DNA of 64,000 nt from Zelopaecilomyces penicillatus. Lineage: Eukaryota; Ascomycota; Sordariomycetes; Hypocreales; Pseudodiploosporaceae. The position numbers and the translations under genes are program-made. This document shows, one piece after another, positions 13,901-26,663 of this stretch (the first letter of the stretch is position 1; each line of letters opens with the position of its first letter). The notes beneath the pieces were generated by a model that was not told the origin of the DNA, did no database searches, and saw only the letters and a list, made by a program, of their open reading frames with translations. The stretch is taken from assembly GCA_005765155.1 (NCBI GenBank), contig VCCP01000003.1:6324001-6388000 (forward strand), read 5' to 3'.

Positions 13901-15703
13901 GTGCCGTTTATTAATTAGTTACTATAGGCTTATTTTCATCTAAAGGTGCAATTTGAGAATGCTAATCTCTATTGTGCTGTGTTTGGGTGTGTGTACATGC
14001 GTGGTTGACATGCAGGATGGCTGAATGGCATGGCATTGATGTTGACACCTATCCGCGTCACCTGACAACGCCATGGTGTTTCATGGAAATTTTCTCGAAG
14101 AATGCCGGATGAGTTCTTTTCCAGGATCAGCAGCCAGTTTCCGTAAACGTTGCATAGCATTGATTATGTGACGACTGCAAGAAGGTTTGGGGTTGAGGAA
14201 AGGATTGCATGTGACTCGTTGTGATTTGGTGGGTATGAGTGATATCCAATACGTACCAACAGCTTCAAGCCGGCAAGATTGCTATCATGATTGGAGACGT
14301 TGCTTGTCAAGTTTCTGAATAGCCCACTACTCTGCTCCATATCCCATTCTGTCAACCCCCACACAACTCACATCAACCAAGGACAAGTACGTAACCGAAT
14401 CGAGCTTGAGCTTTCAATTTTCTGTGCTACCTAGTGATAAATCTAACAAGCCGAATTGAGGAGAGAGGCCACCGCGTCCATGCCCTTTGTGGAAAATCTG
14501 CTGCAGGGTTGGCCAAAGGGTCTAGACATGCAGGCTGTCCATGTATTTGATCTATTTGACTCGTGCTGCGTGTGAGGAATGCAGACTTGTCTCGGTTCAG
14601 AATCCTCAACGCTTATTCACTACCATCGTATGTGCCCTTTTGGTTATCCTGCATAACACTGTCCAGATGCAATATAAAACCCCTCATAGAAACACCATTT
14701 ACGGACATGATAGGCCCGGTCCCGTCAATTGAATAGAGGACGAGATTTCTGGGTCGGATGCCCTCCTTTCCTCGAGTGATCTGGCTTTAACATTCATACC
14801 TAGGTATTCTCGAATGCATTGAATACCAGGTACATGTGAATGTAGGGCTCTAGATATCACCAACAGCAGTTAGTGCCTGCTGGAGAGCTCTGCTCAAGGG
14901 CAGATCAGCCCCCCTCCCCGCAGATGGAACCCAAGTCCCACCTGTAATAATTGCCTGTAGGGCAGGCAGTATAGAGCCTGGAGCCTGGCCGGCATTTGCT
15001 GTTGACTCCCGCTGTGCACCCGCTGCAGCTGTACGTCTGTGCTGAAGCCTTCCGCTGGCCCCCATCGCCTCACTGGGGCGTGTTTAGGCTGCCATGGATG
15101 CTTGGCCATAGGCCGGGCAGCTAGAGGTAGCTTTCGAATTTCCGCCTGTTCGCTCCCCGCTGACATTGTACGGTAGGTACCCGACCGCTAATTTTAGTGC
15201 GGCGGTACATCCACCTGCCCGCTGTATTTTAGTATCATTCACTAGGAGGAGGTTGGATGGAATTTCGAGGCTGAACGGCCCGGATTCGTGGTTTTGTATC
15301 CGCGACGAAACCGCCGCTTCTTACCGACGCCATCATCGAGACCCGAGACCATCGCGGCCATCCGAGAATACTATCTGTCAAACTCCGTCTCGTCGTGCTC
15401 CTGTCACTTCCTGGCCACTCACCAGCACCCAGCTCTGGGCCTTGACAACACTTTGCAACGCCTGGAAGAGAGCCTGGCATGGGAAGCTGTGCCGCGCGTG
15501 TCCCACTCGACACTGCTGCTGCTGCTGTTGTACGCCAGGCCGCCGTCCAACACCCTCAACGCTCTTGACGCCTCTCGAGACGACGACCACAACACTCACA
15601 TACTCGTTGCCGTGTCTGGCCTCGACGTCGACGGGAGCTCAGCTTCTCGGTCTACTCCAGCAGCCAACGACTGCTGTGCTGGTCAAGGCCCTCTTGACCG
15701 ACC
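10990..15703. promoter_or_regulatory. 4.7 kb divergent upstream region of cdc24 and the F-box/WD40 gene
   Basis: No convincing gene was found. The cdc24 side (about 11.0-12.1 kb) is CT-rich on the minus strand and contains low-complexity Pro/Ser/Arg open frames that are probably leader artefacts. A TTG-type trinucleotide run lies near 12555-12580. The F-box side (about 15.1-15.7 kb) is C-rich and overlaps open frames that stop before the proposed start at 15704. The region probably holds long leaders and regulatory DNA for both genes. Confidence 0.4.
11798..11845. repeat. Three-unit 16-bp tandem repeat
   Basis: The unit GATGCAGAGACGCAG(C/A) occurs nearly three times, the last copy with changes. 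It sits in the CT-rich leader side of cdc24, so it would be transcribed if the leader reaches this far. Confidence 0.6.
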
Positions 15704-18700
15704 ATGTCCAACGGCGATCAGTTCCAGACGCCCTTGGGCCCTTTCTCGCCCGCCCACCAGCCGGACGAAGGTTACTCTGAGGACCCTCTTAATCAGACAG
15801 GCCTGCAGGACAAACTGACCGCCGCTATTTCCACCCTACGGTCTCCTGCAGACCTTCCAGCATGGCTGGCTGCTAATGCTTCACTTCTCCCCCTCTCTGC
15901 CAGAGCTAGTATGTCTTCTTTCCCCAGCTCCTCCCTGCCGCCGCAACTGCTTGCCTCCGAATTGCCTTGGTTTGGCCTCTTTTCATGGCCTCTGCACGGC
16001 CTCTGCATGAACCAGACTGACTCTTTCTGGTGCAGAACTAACCATGGTCCTGCTGGACCAGCTGCCCACGTCCGCTATCGCCGAAATCGTGGAGCGCCTC
16101 AGCCCTCGACTCTACATAGACTTCATTCGTCACCTACCCGCCGAAATCTGCCTTAAAATCCTTGGATACTTGGACCCCATCTCGCTCGTTAGCGTATTGC
16201 AGACCTGTCGCGCCTGGTATGACCTGGCACTGGATCGCACCCTCTGGGACCGATTATATCATCTCGAGGGCTGGAAAGCCATTCGAACCGAGATTGAAAT
16301 ATGGGAGGCAAGGGTCAACGCTGGTCTGAGCAATTCCATTGGGCATCTACATCACATACAGTCCCCCGAGGGCCGTGCTAGCAAAATCCGTGCAATCCTC
16401 AACAGCAATGACGACGATTTGGATATGGTAGACCGTGATGGCCTGATGAGCATCAACGACAGCATTGGCGTCGGAAGTATATTCGGTTCCCCGTCTTCCT
16501 CATTTTCCTCCAACCGGCCGGTCATTCCGCCCATATCTGAGATGGACCTCGACGATGTTTCTGGAAAAGGAAAAAACGTGGATAGGAGCTTTGGGTCATA
16601 CGAGGGTAGGGCTCCAAAGCGTAAAGAGCCAGGGGGCAACCTGGAGGTTTCGTTACCGCTTTCATTGCCAGGCGACAATGCCGTTGCCATGGTCAAGTCT
16701 ACGCTGTGGACTTGGGATGTTAGTAGTTCTCGTTACCGGATAAACTGGAAGTATCTTTATAACATGAGGAGGCGTTTGGAGTTCAACTGGGAGCTGGGAA
16801 AGTACTCATCATTTGTCTTGCCACATCCGAGCTATCCAGAGGAGGGACACCAAGAGTGCGTCTACACTCTGCAGTTTGATGCCAACTATCTCGTCAGTGG
16901 GAGTCGCGATAGAACCATGCGGATATGGAACACACACACTCGGCGACTGGTTCGGCCGCCGCTTGTTGGACACAATGGCTCAGTCCTGTGTCTGCAATTT
17001 GATGCGGATCCGGAGGAGGACATCCTTGTTTCTGGCAGCAGCGACTCTAATGTCTTCATATGGAAGTTCTCTACCGGTGAACTGATACAAAAGATCACCA
17101 AGGCTCACCGGGAATCCGTGTTGAATGTGAGATTTGACAAGCGCATTCTTGTCACCTCTTCCAAGGACAAGACTATCAAGATCTTCAACCGACGCCCTCT
17201 TCGTTATGGTGACATGGGTTATGGAAGTCATGACGAAGCGGTAAACCCGGTGGCCACGACTCTCAAGCGATATGGTTACGAGCCAGATCTTGCACAAGAA
17301 CTCCCCGTGAAGCCGGCCTATACCATGATTGGCAGACTTGATGGGCATGGAGCAGCGGTTAACGCCATACAGGTTCGGGATCGCACCATTGTCTCTGTCT
17401 CGGGAGACAGGCACATCAAGGTCTGGGATTGGCCTGAACAGGTCTGTACTCAAACGATTCCCGCACACGACAAGGGAATCGCGTGTGTCGAATTCGACGA
17501 ACGAAGAATCGTCAGCGGAAGCAGCGACTACGAAGTTTGCATTTTTGATGCACCGACAGGACTCAAGGTGGCGTCACTCCGAGGACATGCACACCTGGTC
17601 AGAACGGTTCAGGCCGGGTTTGGAGACTTGCCATATAGTAAAATCGAGGATGAAGCCGAGGCCAAAGCTGTGGATGCTGAATACTTCAAGGCCGTAGAGG
17701 CTGGAGAGATTGATCACGAGACTGAGCGACGATATCGTCGGGGGAGGAGGGCTAATGCAGGGAGTTCGAGGCCAGCGGATCTTTTGGCATTTGGAGCCAA
17801 AGTCCCGCCGGGTGGAGGAGGAGGTAGAAAATATGGCCGCATTGTCTCTGGCTCATACGACCAGAGCATCATTATATGGAGGCGTGACAAGGAGGGTGTG
17901 TGGAAACCCGCTCACCACCTTCGCCAGGAGGAAGCGGCAGAAGCGGCGCTGCGCCGACACTCGCTGACTCTACGGCCGATTCTCTCACCATCTCAGGAGG
18001 CTACGCCTTCGTCTTCTAGGTCTATGTTGATGCCATCGCAACCGGCAATGCAGCAACAGCAGCCTCTTCCCAGCTTTGGTGCTAGCTTCAATGCATCTTC
18101 CGCCCAGGATTCACAAGGTGGAAATCAACAGTCATCACGATTATACATGGCATTGATTGATCAAGTTGTTCCCCTGGGGGTTGGAGCACTGACGGCGGCC
18201 TTGGCTAATTACCCAGCCATGCTTGTCCATCATCAATACCTGCAAGGTGTGATTGAGCGAGAACCATCACCTTTCCTGAGATCGCAGATGAGGCAGGCCG
18301 TTGCAGATACTGTCATGTCGATTCATAATACGCAGTCGGCAAGGCAACGAATTACCTCTACTTCGGCATCGCACGCCTCTGGTTCTACAACAACGGCCAA
18401 CGCGAGACCTTCTCGATCGTCTACTGCGGCTCACGCCAGTTCATCAACAAGTGTTCCCAGCGCCAGCGCCGGCGCATCAAGCAGCAGTGCTAACCTGAAC
18501 GATGCCAGTGCCAGTAACCAACATCATACTCAACAGTCTTCACATTCCAACGGTCAGGGTTCGGGCTCGGCACAGCATCCTATCCTCCCCCCTATTAACC
18601 TTACCCTGGCAGGTCAGAATGGACTTGCCTCTGCTCCTCCTCACCTCCAGGGAGGTCCTCCTGTAGCCACACCTCAAGGCACACAGGTGGTTGGACCGCC

Positions 18701-18947
18701 CTTTCAACCGCTCCAGCTCTCCCAATTGCCAGGAGGTGATGGATCCCAAGGGCCCCATGGGCAGGTGGCACAACACCACCCACATTTTACTGCCATGGAG
18801 AATGCACCAGCACGCGTTTTCAAGCTTCAATTTGATGTCCGTAAGATTGTGTGCTGCACACAGGCGGCTGTCATCGTCGGCTGGGATTTCTGCAACGGGG
18901 AAGCACAACTCGAGGAAGCCTCTCGTTTCTTTGCTACGATCGACTGA
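15704..18947 (+). CDS. fwd-1: F-box/WD40 repeat protein, FWD-1 (beta-TrCP/Slimb-like) type
   Basis: Two exons, 15704-15908 and 16036-18947, join in frame to 1038 residues; starting at the internal ATG at 16044 would give 967. Exon 1 supplies a short N-terminal region (EDPLNQTGLQDKLTAAISTL). An F-box follows at about residues 101-145 (LPAEICLKILGYLDPISLVS), then WD40 blades (for example ANYLVSGSRDRTMRIWN, DILVSGSSDSNVFIWKF, RIVSGSYDQSIIIWRR). After the sixth clear blade there is a long Ser/Gln/His-rich insert, and the last half-blade (RVFKLQFDVRKIVCC) closes the protein. F-box/WD40 proteins select phosphorylated substrates for SCF ubiquitin ligase; the Neurospora member FWD-1 acts on the clock protein FRQ. 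Assignment to FWD-1 rather than the Met30/SconB branch rests on overall shape and the large C-terminal extension, and is moderately sure. It converges on vps60. Confidence 0.85.
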
Positions 18948-19544
18948 AGTATATAGCGACGACACGCAAGAATCGCCGGAGGGAAATAAAAATGGGTTAT
19001 GCTGGCTTGGCGGCGCTTTTATCTTTGAGCGGCGTTCCTTTTTGTAGGACTATTGCGGCGCTGGACCAAATGGTTAAAAAACGGCAGACCTGGCGTGATA
19101 CTTTTTTTGTTAGCGTTGGAGTTGCATGCACACACACACACACACGCGCGCGCGCATATTGGGGCATTTGTAGAGGCGGGGGCGTTGTTGGACTGTTATC
19201 AAGAGATATGCTTCAATACTGGAGGGGTTTTACTATTGTCTTTCCCTGTCTTGTGGTTTGGATGCATCTGGACATTGCATGGTTCTCGAATAGAATAAGA
19301 CTAGGGGCTTTCGATATATGACATTAGCCACTTGTTATGGTCAATATGCCCTCCATAACTCGTTTAATTCAAAGAAAAAGTTTTAATATGAATACGCCGA
19401 GCTTTGAAATTGAACATTTGACTTGAGCGCCTGCATATGACGGACGATATCCTCGAAGGATTTCATTATTGCACCAGAAATTAAAAAAACAAAAAAAGAA
19501 CAAGCCAATGTAACACCAGAAGGATCGCATTGTGGTATCATTTT
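18948..19544. other. Convergent 3' region between F-box/WD40 gene and vps60
   Basis: About 600 bp of AT-rich 3' flank for both genes. It contains the alternating CA/CG microsatellite at 19129-19156 and an A-rich stretch near 19480-19500. No gene is seen. Confidence 0.5.
19129..19156. repeat. (CA)n(CG)n microsatellite
   Basis: A run of alternating purine/pyrimidine bases, CA repeats passing directly into CG repeats. It probably lies within the 3' untranslated region of the F-box/WD40 gene. Confidence 0.9.
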
Positions 19545-20186
19545 TTAACCTGCAGCCTGCTTGACCTTGTCCTCCATCTGGGGAGGCTCATCGACGAAAT
19601 CTGGAACAACCTCGTCTTGCAAGAAACCCGGCAGCATACCCCCATTTAGTTCCTGCTCGAGCTCCTGCTCCATCCCTAAGGCCTCCAACTCCGCATCTAG
19701 CTCTGACTCGTCCACATCCTCGGGTATATCATACCCTCTCGCCAGACTCTCCTGTATCTCATTTCCGACATCCATCAGGTCCGCCATCTCATCCTGCAAC
19801 CTCTCAATCTTATCAATATCAATCTTGCCATACTGCCTACGCAGCTCCTTATTCGTCGTCTTCATTGCATCCACCTGCGTCATTACGTTTTTGAGGTTAT
19901 CCTGCATGCTCTGCGCCTGCTCCATGTTCCAGACCTGGCTCTCGAGTTTATCCTTTTCCGCCTCGTAGGCTTTGCGGCGTTGAAGCACCTTCAGGGCCTT
20001 TTGCTTGATGGCTTGTTTCCCGGGGCCGTCGCGCATTTTGGCGAGTTTTTCTTGATAGGCGGAGAGTTCGCCGTTGAGGGCTTTGAGTTTGGTGTCGATG
20101 GAGGAGACGCGGGTGTCGATGTTGGTGATGGCCCCGTTGAGGGTGGGTTTGGGGCCGGTTTGTTTGGAGCCGAAGAGGCGGTTCAT
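19545..20186 (-). CDS. vps60: ESCRT-III-associated SNF7-family protein Vps60 (CHMP5)
   Basis: A single exon of 213 residues. It begins MNRLFGSKQTGPKPTLNGAI, typical of Vps60/Mos10/CHMP5, and continues with the basic helical core (RRKAYEAEKDKLESQVWNME) and the acidic C-terminal half (DIPEDVDESELDAELEALGM) seen in Snf7 proteins. The length matches the family (about 200-230). Vps60 works on endosomes in multivesicular-body sorting, where it binds Vta1 and tunes the AAA-ATPase Vps4. The C-terminal acidic helices are the expected interaction site. Assignment to the Vps60 branch rather than Snf7/Vps20 is based on the N-terminal sequence. Confidence 0.93.
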   Translation of the reverse strand: MNRLFGSKQTGPKPTLNGAITNIDTRVSSIDTKLKALNGELSAYQEKLAKMRDGPGKQAIKQKALKVLQRRKAYEAEKDKLESQVWNMEQAQSMQDNLKNVMTQVDAMKTTNKELRRQYGKIDIDKIERLQDEMADLMDVGNEIQESLARGYDIPEDVDESELDAELEALGMEQELEQELNGGMLPGFLQDEVVPDFVDEPPQMEDKVKQAAG

Positions 20187-22042
20187 GGTGGGCGGTGGTT
20201 TGATTTTGTGCTTTCTCTTGTTACTGAAGTCTGATGGATTTATGCAAAGGCTCTAGATTCGGCTGTTGTTTTGAGTTGCGCGTGAGGAAGAGCAAGAAAG
20301 ATATTGACTTGGGATGACGTTGGCAGGGTTGAGGCTCTGGTGGGAGCCTTGGAGGGGAGTTTGGAGGGGCTGCCTGGTGGAGGCCCCACTTTGATATGAC
20401 GGCTGGTCTCAAGTTACTGTTGACAACTTCAAGGCAATAACTTGCTAGGGGGATCGATCTATCTTGGTGACTAAATAAAATACAGGTACAGGTGCGCATA
20501 TGAAAATTACAGCATTTGCAGTATTGATATTTATTATCGTATATATGACATTTAGTATTGCACTCAAGCAGTTCTGTTCTAACTGATTGATGATTTTCTG
20601 GTGGCAATTAGCCTACATGAGCTGTATACACTGGCACGTGCCCACCACATGGGTTCACAGTGGAGTCTTTTTCTAAGGTGCAAAAGGAGACCAACTAGGA
20701 TTCTCCCTGGCGAGATGTGAGCCGTGTCCATGTAAAATAGGGTTGGGCATGTAATAATTAGAGACGCAGCCGCTTCCCCCCTTGGCTTCACCGACCCTAG
20801 AAAAGGAGCAGACCATGTAATTAATTGGCACAGACCTGGAATTTGTTAAAGGGGACAGATGAATTGGGCTCCCTTCCAATACACCCAGGGTCGAGTAGCC
20901 ATTAAGTAATGACATGGTCATGTGCAGGCTGTGGTGGTCGCGCTTCGGGTCGGGTCGTGAGGTTTATGATGCGTTTGGCATCGCGAGACCATTCAAATGG
21001 AAAGCAGAGTTATGGCCCTAGTGAACTCTACCGTGTAGGGCTGTTGCTCCCATATTTACCGCGCGCGTGTCGGGGATGTTGACTGGTTTGAATGACTTTG
21101 GATAGCCGTCTATGGGAGTTGTTCAATTGAACAAAAGACGATGCATCATGACTTATACAAAAGACCACAATGATAGATAGTACTGCATTGACCAATGTAA
21201 AGAAAAGGCAGACAATGCCGCGCTAGATAGGTAAGCGACTTGGGTGAATGGAACCGGGCGTTTGTTTTGTTCACCGCATGTTCGTCTCTGAGATGCATCT
21301 GCGTTCAGTTTCACTTTACTTGTTATTCTCGTGCAGCCATTGGTGTTTCTTTATTCCGGGGGAGCGCGTCAATGCTTCCATTTGGCGGCTGTATGCGGCT
21401 TGTATTGAACGCCATCCATTGCAACTGTACTCCCTACTCCGTAGGCAAGTATTGTAGGCATTTACAGCGGCCTGCAGTGGGGTTTTTGCGTGGGGCGGCG
21501 CTGCAGAAAGCGTTCGAGACGGGCTCACCTGGATGAGGACTAGCTCCACTCCACTAAAGTTGCTCAATGGCTGTCATAATCGCTGTTTTCAGTGGTCGCC
21601 AGTGGCCTACAGCGGCCTAATGCAGCTTCCAGGTCAAGTAAACAAATGAATAGGCGGACAATGCCCCACCACCCCTGCTGAAGTATGCCTGAAGCACTGC
21701 TGAATACCAACACAATTGCGCACAATTGCACACACAACGCGCCTGTGCCTTTTCCCGACCGCGTCATGCCCTCTTTTTCCCTCCACACACGGCGTCCCTA
21801 GTTAAACGCGCGAAACCTCTTTAACCAGTCTTCTCACTTCGCCTTGACTCTTTCTCACCTGCTTACCTTAGAACTTCCGCAGCTGTTGCCTCGACCGACC
21901 TCGATTTCCCCTCAACCAAACACACCCGCATTCGCAAATCCTCGCGTCGTTTTGGCTTTCCGGTATATTCACAAGCTGTCAAGTCCCATTACTTGGGCGA
22001 TTCTCTCCTCCTTCGGCCTGGTGGAACGGCCGTACCATCGCA
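20187..22042. other. Upstream region between vps60 and the large nuclear protein gene
   Basis: The two genes diverge across about 1.86 kb. The last 250 bases before 22043 are CT-rich, as expected for a fungal leader. Elsewhere only short open frames occur, with no similarity I recognise. Confidence 0.4.
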
Positions 22043-25000
22043 ATGGACGTCACGGCACGCCCCGTCTGGGGATTCGGGACCAATCCCGTCCAGAAGTATG
22101 GTTCCTCTCGCCTTGTTTATGGAACTTGCTGGTTGGTACGGAGAAAGACTCACGCTTGCAATTATAGCAATTCGTCCTTCATCATCTTCTTTCCCGCTGC
22201 CTCAGCCGCCGCAGCTACGAATATGACGACCACGGCCGAACAAAACAACAAGTCCGCACCCCTCCTCACTCCGTGCTTCTAATCTCATGACGAGACCCCG
22301 ATACTAACAGCTTCTTGTGTAGCATATGGGCAAATTGCCTAACGGCGCAGCGATCATTGACGCGACCTCCGGCGTGGACCCGCGTTGCGGTCGAAGCACA
22401 CTCTTCTATCTCGAAACCGTTTCCAATCATGAAGCGCGTTGGCCTTCCTACCCCCTACTCAAAGGCATTACCAAGACCTGTTCGAACAACCGTTCAGGCC
22501 CCCACGATTATGCCAGTTGAAGACGTCGAACCCCCCCGTCATAGCCGTCCACGTCTCAATTCGTTTGAAGCTCCAGCACAAGAGGCTGAGTTCTGCGGAG
22601 CCCCTCCATCGATCGCTGATATACTTAGCCTTCTTATGCACGCAAAGGGTACGTTTCTCGCGTCATACACACTTTTCAATCGGTGTGCTAACTGGTGACA
22701 ATTAGTCGATGTGGCCAATTGCCTTCGCGCGTTTCCCAATGCTCTTCCGCTGGCGGAATTGAAGCACTCCAGACTGGGACACTACGTCCAGACGGTCCCG
22801 ATGAAACGCGCATTTTCCGACGATTTTTCTGTTGCAAACAGCAATCCAAATAATGTCTCTGACGATACCGAGCAGGCACGGAGCGGAATTAGACTTCGCA
22901 TGTACTACGACATGAACCCCATTCTCGAGAGAGCTGCTGCTGTTGGTGTTGACGAGATCGATGTTGCTCTCGCATCCTTTTCAGAATCTTCTGCTCACTT
23001 GCAAAGCTCATTTCGCAATCCTCGTACGCGTCTCGCAGCATATGGCGTGCCTGATCTTTCGGACATTGCCGATGTCATGGAACCGGATAGCCCCCTTGCC
23101 TTGACAAAGCCCATTGATCCAAAGCTTGATGCCAAGTCCCCTACTAAGAGAACAGGCAAGCCGTCGAGCCCGATTAAAATCACGTCTGGTCGACTGAGCG
23201 AAACCATGGTGTCATTACCCCCCATCTCGAGTCCTAGCAAGGCAGAGCCCTCGCCGACAAAGTCAACTTCAACACCCTCAACGCCCTTCAAAGACTCACC
23301 CGGCCTAACCAAGACAACCATATCCCCAGCTGTTCTTGCTCGGTGCATTGTCTCTGCTGAACATGCTCGATCTTCTCCCAATATTCAGACTCCCACTCTA
23401 AACCGTCTGTTCCAAACTCCAACCTTCAAGGACTCGCCTTTCGCAGCTATACAAGAGGCGCAGTCTTCTCCCGCGGAGCGCGATTCGCCTTCCAAATTTA
23501 TTCGCCCAGTTGCGCCAACGCCTTCTCGATGGAATCGTCTAGACCCAATGACACCCCGTCATCTCTTCACTCCCCTACCTACCGCGCGAACCCCATCTGT
23601 TGAATCACCGCTTGGTCTGGTCGCTTCTATTCCAACACATGTTCAAGCTTATGCAACACCTGTCGCAGATGGCACATTAAACATGACCGCTGATGTTGAC
23701 TTTGGGATATTGTCTCCCTCTTTTGATCATGCATCGTGGCTGAATAGCCCAGCCGGTGCTGGTGAGGTGCAGCGAATCAAGAACATCAAAAAGGCATCGC
23801 GGAGAAAGAGCGAGCCGCTATTCCGCCATTGTCTCAAAGTACAAAGGCGACGAAAATCGGCCTCTCCCCAAAAGGTCATGGCCGCGGCCGTTGACAGCTT
23901 CCATATTGGCCCTGTTGCTTTGCCGGCTCTTCCGTGCAACGATGAAACTGAGGCCAGCATACTAAACACGCCCACGGCACGAAACAGCTCCATCGAAGTC
24001 ATCATCTCAGCCCCCACTGAGGAAGACTCTGCTGTTGGCACCAAGTCACCCCCCAATGAGGATGCTGATACCACCACGAAGGAAAAGAAGGTGTTGGATA
24101 TCGATATGCGCCAAAATCCTGACATATTTGGTGCTCAAACTGCTCTGCCTACCGTTGACCAACTGGCGCAAATTGCACGAGATCGTTGCGATGGACTTGC
24201 TAATGTCATAGTCACGCAAGAAAACGGTCGACTGGTTGTTAGGTTTAAGCTGCCTACACAGTACGCTGTTATTTTCCCCGAAAGTCAGGGCGCGGACGAA
24301 TCACACTTCTCTTCATCACCATCTGCTATTTCATCATCCCCGCGAGTTACTTTCAAGGGTCATTCGGTTTCCCTTCCGAATACCGACGCATCCCTATTAT
24401 CTGTTGATACTGCATCGAGTCCCGCACACGATGCCATGGACCGCACACTTGTTGTTGAAGACTTTGAGGGTGTTGCAGCCACACCTCGACCATCGCATGG
24501 ACGCAAAACTGTTCCTGGCTATCGCCAAATATCATCTGTCGAGAATTCTCCAGCTGCGTCATGCAACAGTGATTCGACCTCAATCTCCATGCCTTCATTC
24601 ACTGTAGCTGATGATGGTACTACAATTCCTAATCTTGACAGCATGTCTCCAGAGAATGTGAAGGATAGCCCGGCACAAGGTGACAGCTCCTCATCCTTAT
24701 CTTTTCTCGACAGCACGCCTTCTCTTGACACCCCCTCGAGCCAGGTTTTCGCCGGCTCTCTTAACCTTGTCGCCTCAACTCCCAAGCCTACACTTGCGAG
24801 AAGATCCCCTGAACCTGCGGCTGCCTCTACTCCGTCACCATCTGCTGTTGAAGATCAGGCCATTTCCTCATCACCAAGCATTTCATTTACCCCTGTGAAC
24901 CAGAACGCTTCAGGTAGCCGAAGTGGTACTCCCAACTCCCCTCCCACAGGAGATGTGGTTGACTCGAAAGGAGTCTCTCCCACGCCCCAAGCGAGCCAAA

Positions 25001-25935
25001 GCGCTCCATCTTCATCAATTACGCACGACGATGATAGCCCCGGACGCGACTATATGCGGGAATTTATCAAGCGGTCAAGACCAAAGCGCTCCTCCACGAC
25101 AGAAACTGGCTCGCCTGTTGCTCCTGCGTCAAAGCGCCAGCCCCTTGGGATTAAGAGCCCCAACACTGAGAGCCCCCACCAGAAGAAGCGAAAATTAGAG
25201 AGCGAGAGCGTCGAGACGCCTGCGAAAAAGATGAGCGAGCCCTCGCCAAAGAAGGCTCGCCGTGTAGGCAGGCCACCTACACGAAAGCCAGCTGACGAGA
25301 GCCAGTCAGAGAAGGCAGTTGTTCCAATCACGAACAGTGAAGTTGGTGTCGCCACTAATGAGGCAAATGACGCGGAGACAGAGCAAGATGATGCAGATGA
25401 TGACTCTGCACCTGCTCGTCGGTCCTCGCGACTCCGTAGCCAGACTCCGACTACAACGAAATCAGCTATCCCAACGCCTATCAAGATTGGACGAGCTGGA
25501 ACAGTGATAAACGCCGCTGTGCGTAGTGAGCAGCAGGATCTAACATATCAAACCCGCATGAACACACGCAAGAACAAGGGAGCCGCGGAGTACCCTGCAC
25601 AAGTCTTGGCTAAGAGCTCGGAGGAACTGTCAGATGGTGCCGCCGAGGACATGGTGGCAGAGACAACAACAAAGTCCAAGCGCGGAAAATCTGTTATTTG
25701 GAAACAGCCGTTGGAGGCGTTCCACGAAGAACAAAAGCCAGTCAAAGGCAAGGCGGCGCCCAAGACCAAAGTCACATATGGATCGAGTGGTGTCGGAAAA
25801 CTACCCAAAGTGGCACCAGCCGCACAAAGGCAGCGCACGGCCAAGGCAGTCGCCGAGAGTCTGGGCATGGCAAGCAACGGAACGCCAGCAAAGCCACAGC
25901 GTGTTACTCGATCTCGCACACGATCCCAGAACTGA
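22043..25935 (+). CDS. Large Ser/Pro-rich nuclear-type protein with AT-hook-like motif
   Basis: The preferred model has three exons (22043-22095, 22323-22648, 22706-25935) and 1202 residues. Intron 1 has a perfect TACTAAC branch site about 15 bases before its AG; intron 2 is 57 nt. If intron 1 lies in the leader, the ATG at 22429 gives 1149 residues. The protein is rich in Ser/Thr-Pro pairs, suggesting many proline-directed kinase sites. Near residue 977 it has an AT-hook-like core (RRVGRPPTRKP), set among Lys/Arg clusters (SPKKARRVGR; EKKRKL-like basic runs) that could be nuclear localisation signals. A short conserved-looking N-terminal helix (PSIADILSLLMHAKVDVANC) and a segment around VDQLAQIARDRCDGLANVIV stand out from the disordered rest. 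I do not recognise a named family. A chromatin or chromosome-linked role is inference. Confidence 0.8.
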
Positions 25936-26663
25936 AAAGAATGTTTCTGATGTTGAGAGAAGTTCCTTGATTTTCTGATGACGAGTCCCAAGTTTGAACT
26001 TGATGAGACTGCGATGAGATTATGAGCTTTTTTACATTCTTGGTTCCCATGTATATAATGTTTTTTTCTTGATTGGCGTTGGCGGCCTTTGAGATACCTG
26101 TTGCATAGAAGCGTGAGGATACGCAGGGTTGAGGATATGGAGTTGGTAACAATTTTTGCTTTTGAGGGATTAGGGGGAGGAATTTGTATGTGTTGATACT
26201 GATATTACGATTTTAATCTATGGCAATGGCCGAAGCCTGGCCGAAGCGAGCCAAGGGAAAGGATACAGGGGATATACAGGCTGGATCTGGATCTCTTTTG
26301 ATGGCAAGTGGCCAAAGGTTGCTGGCAGAACATGCCCTATATTGATATCTCGTGCGATGAATTTGAACATTTTGCTGATCTCAAAGCGCGGTTTTGTGTA
26401 TGTCTCTGTGACTTGCCGGAGACATTGACAACATTGCCCAGCCTGATTGATGTAGTATTAACATGCGGGACTGGCTATGACGGGACAATGTGCCACCCGC
26501 TTTGCCTTATGCAAGTCTCCTCTTCTGATGAGACATTGGGCATCATTATAATACCAGTCGACCATTTACCTCGGGCAAACCCCCAATAATTTTTTCACTT
26601 GCACAAACTTGCTAGGAAGCAAACAACAACTCACCTCTAGGGGCTACATTTTGACTCTACGCC
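25936..26663. other. Intergenic region before the 2OG oxygenase
   Basis: About 730 bp holding the 3' flank of the upstream gene and the promoter of the oxygenase. A short open frame at 26308-26589 has no recognisable content. No gene is supported. Confidence 0.45.

Noticed and set aside
15166..15818. Overlapping open frames of 176-204 codons before the F-box/WD40 start
   Set aside because: They overlap the C-rich leader in several frames and end inside exon 1 of the real gene; no protein features.
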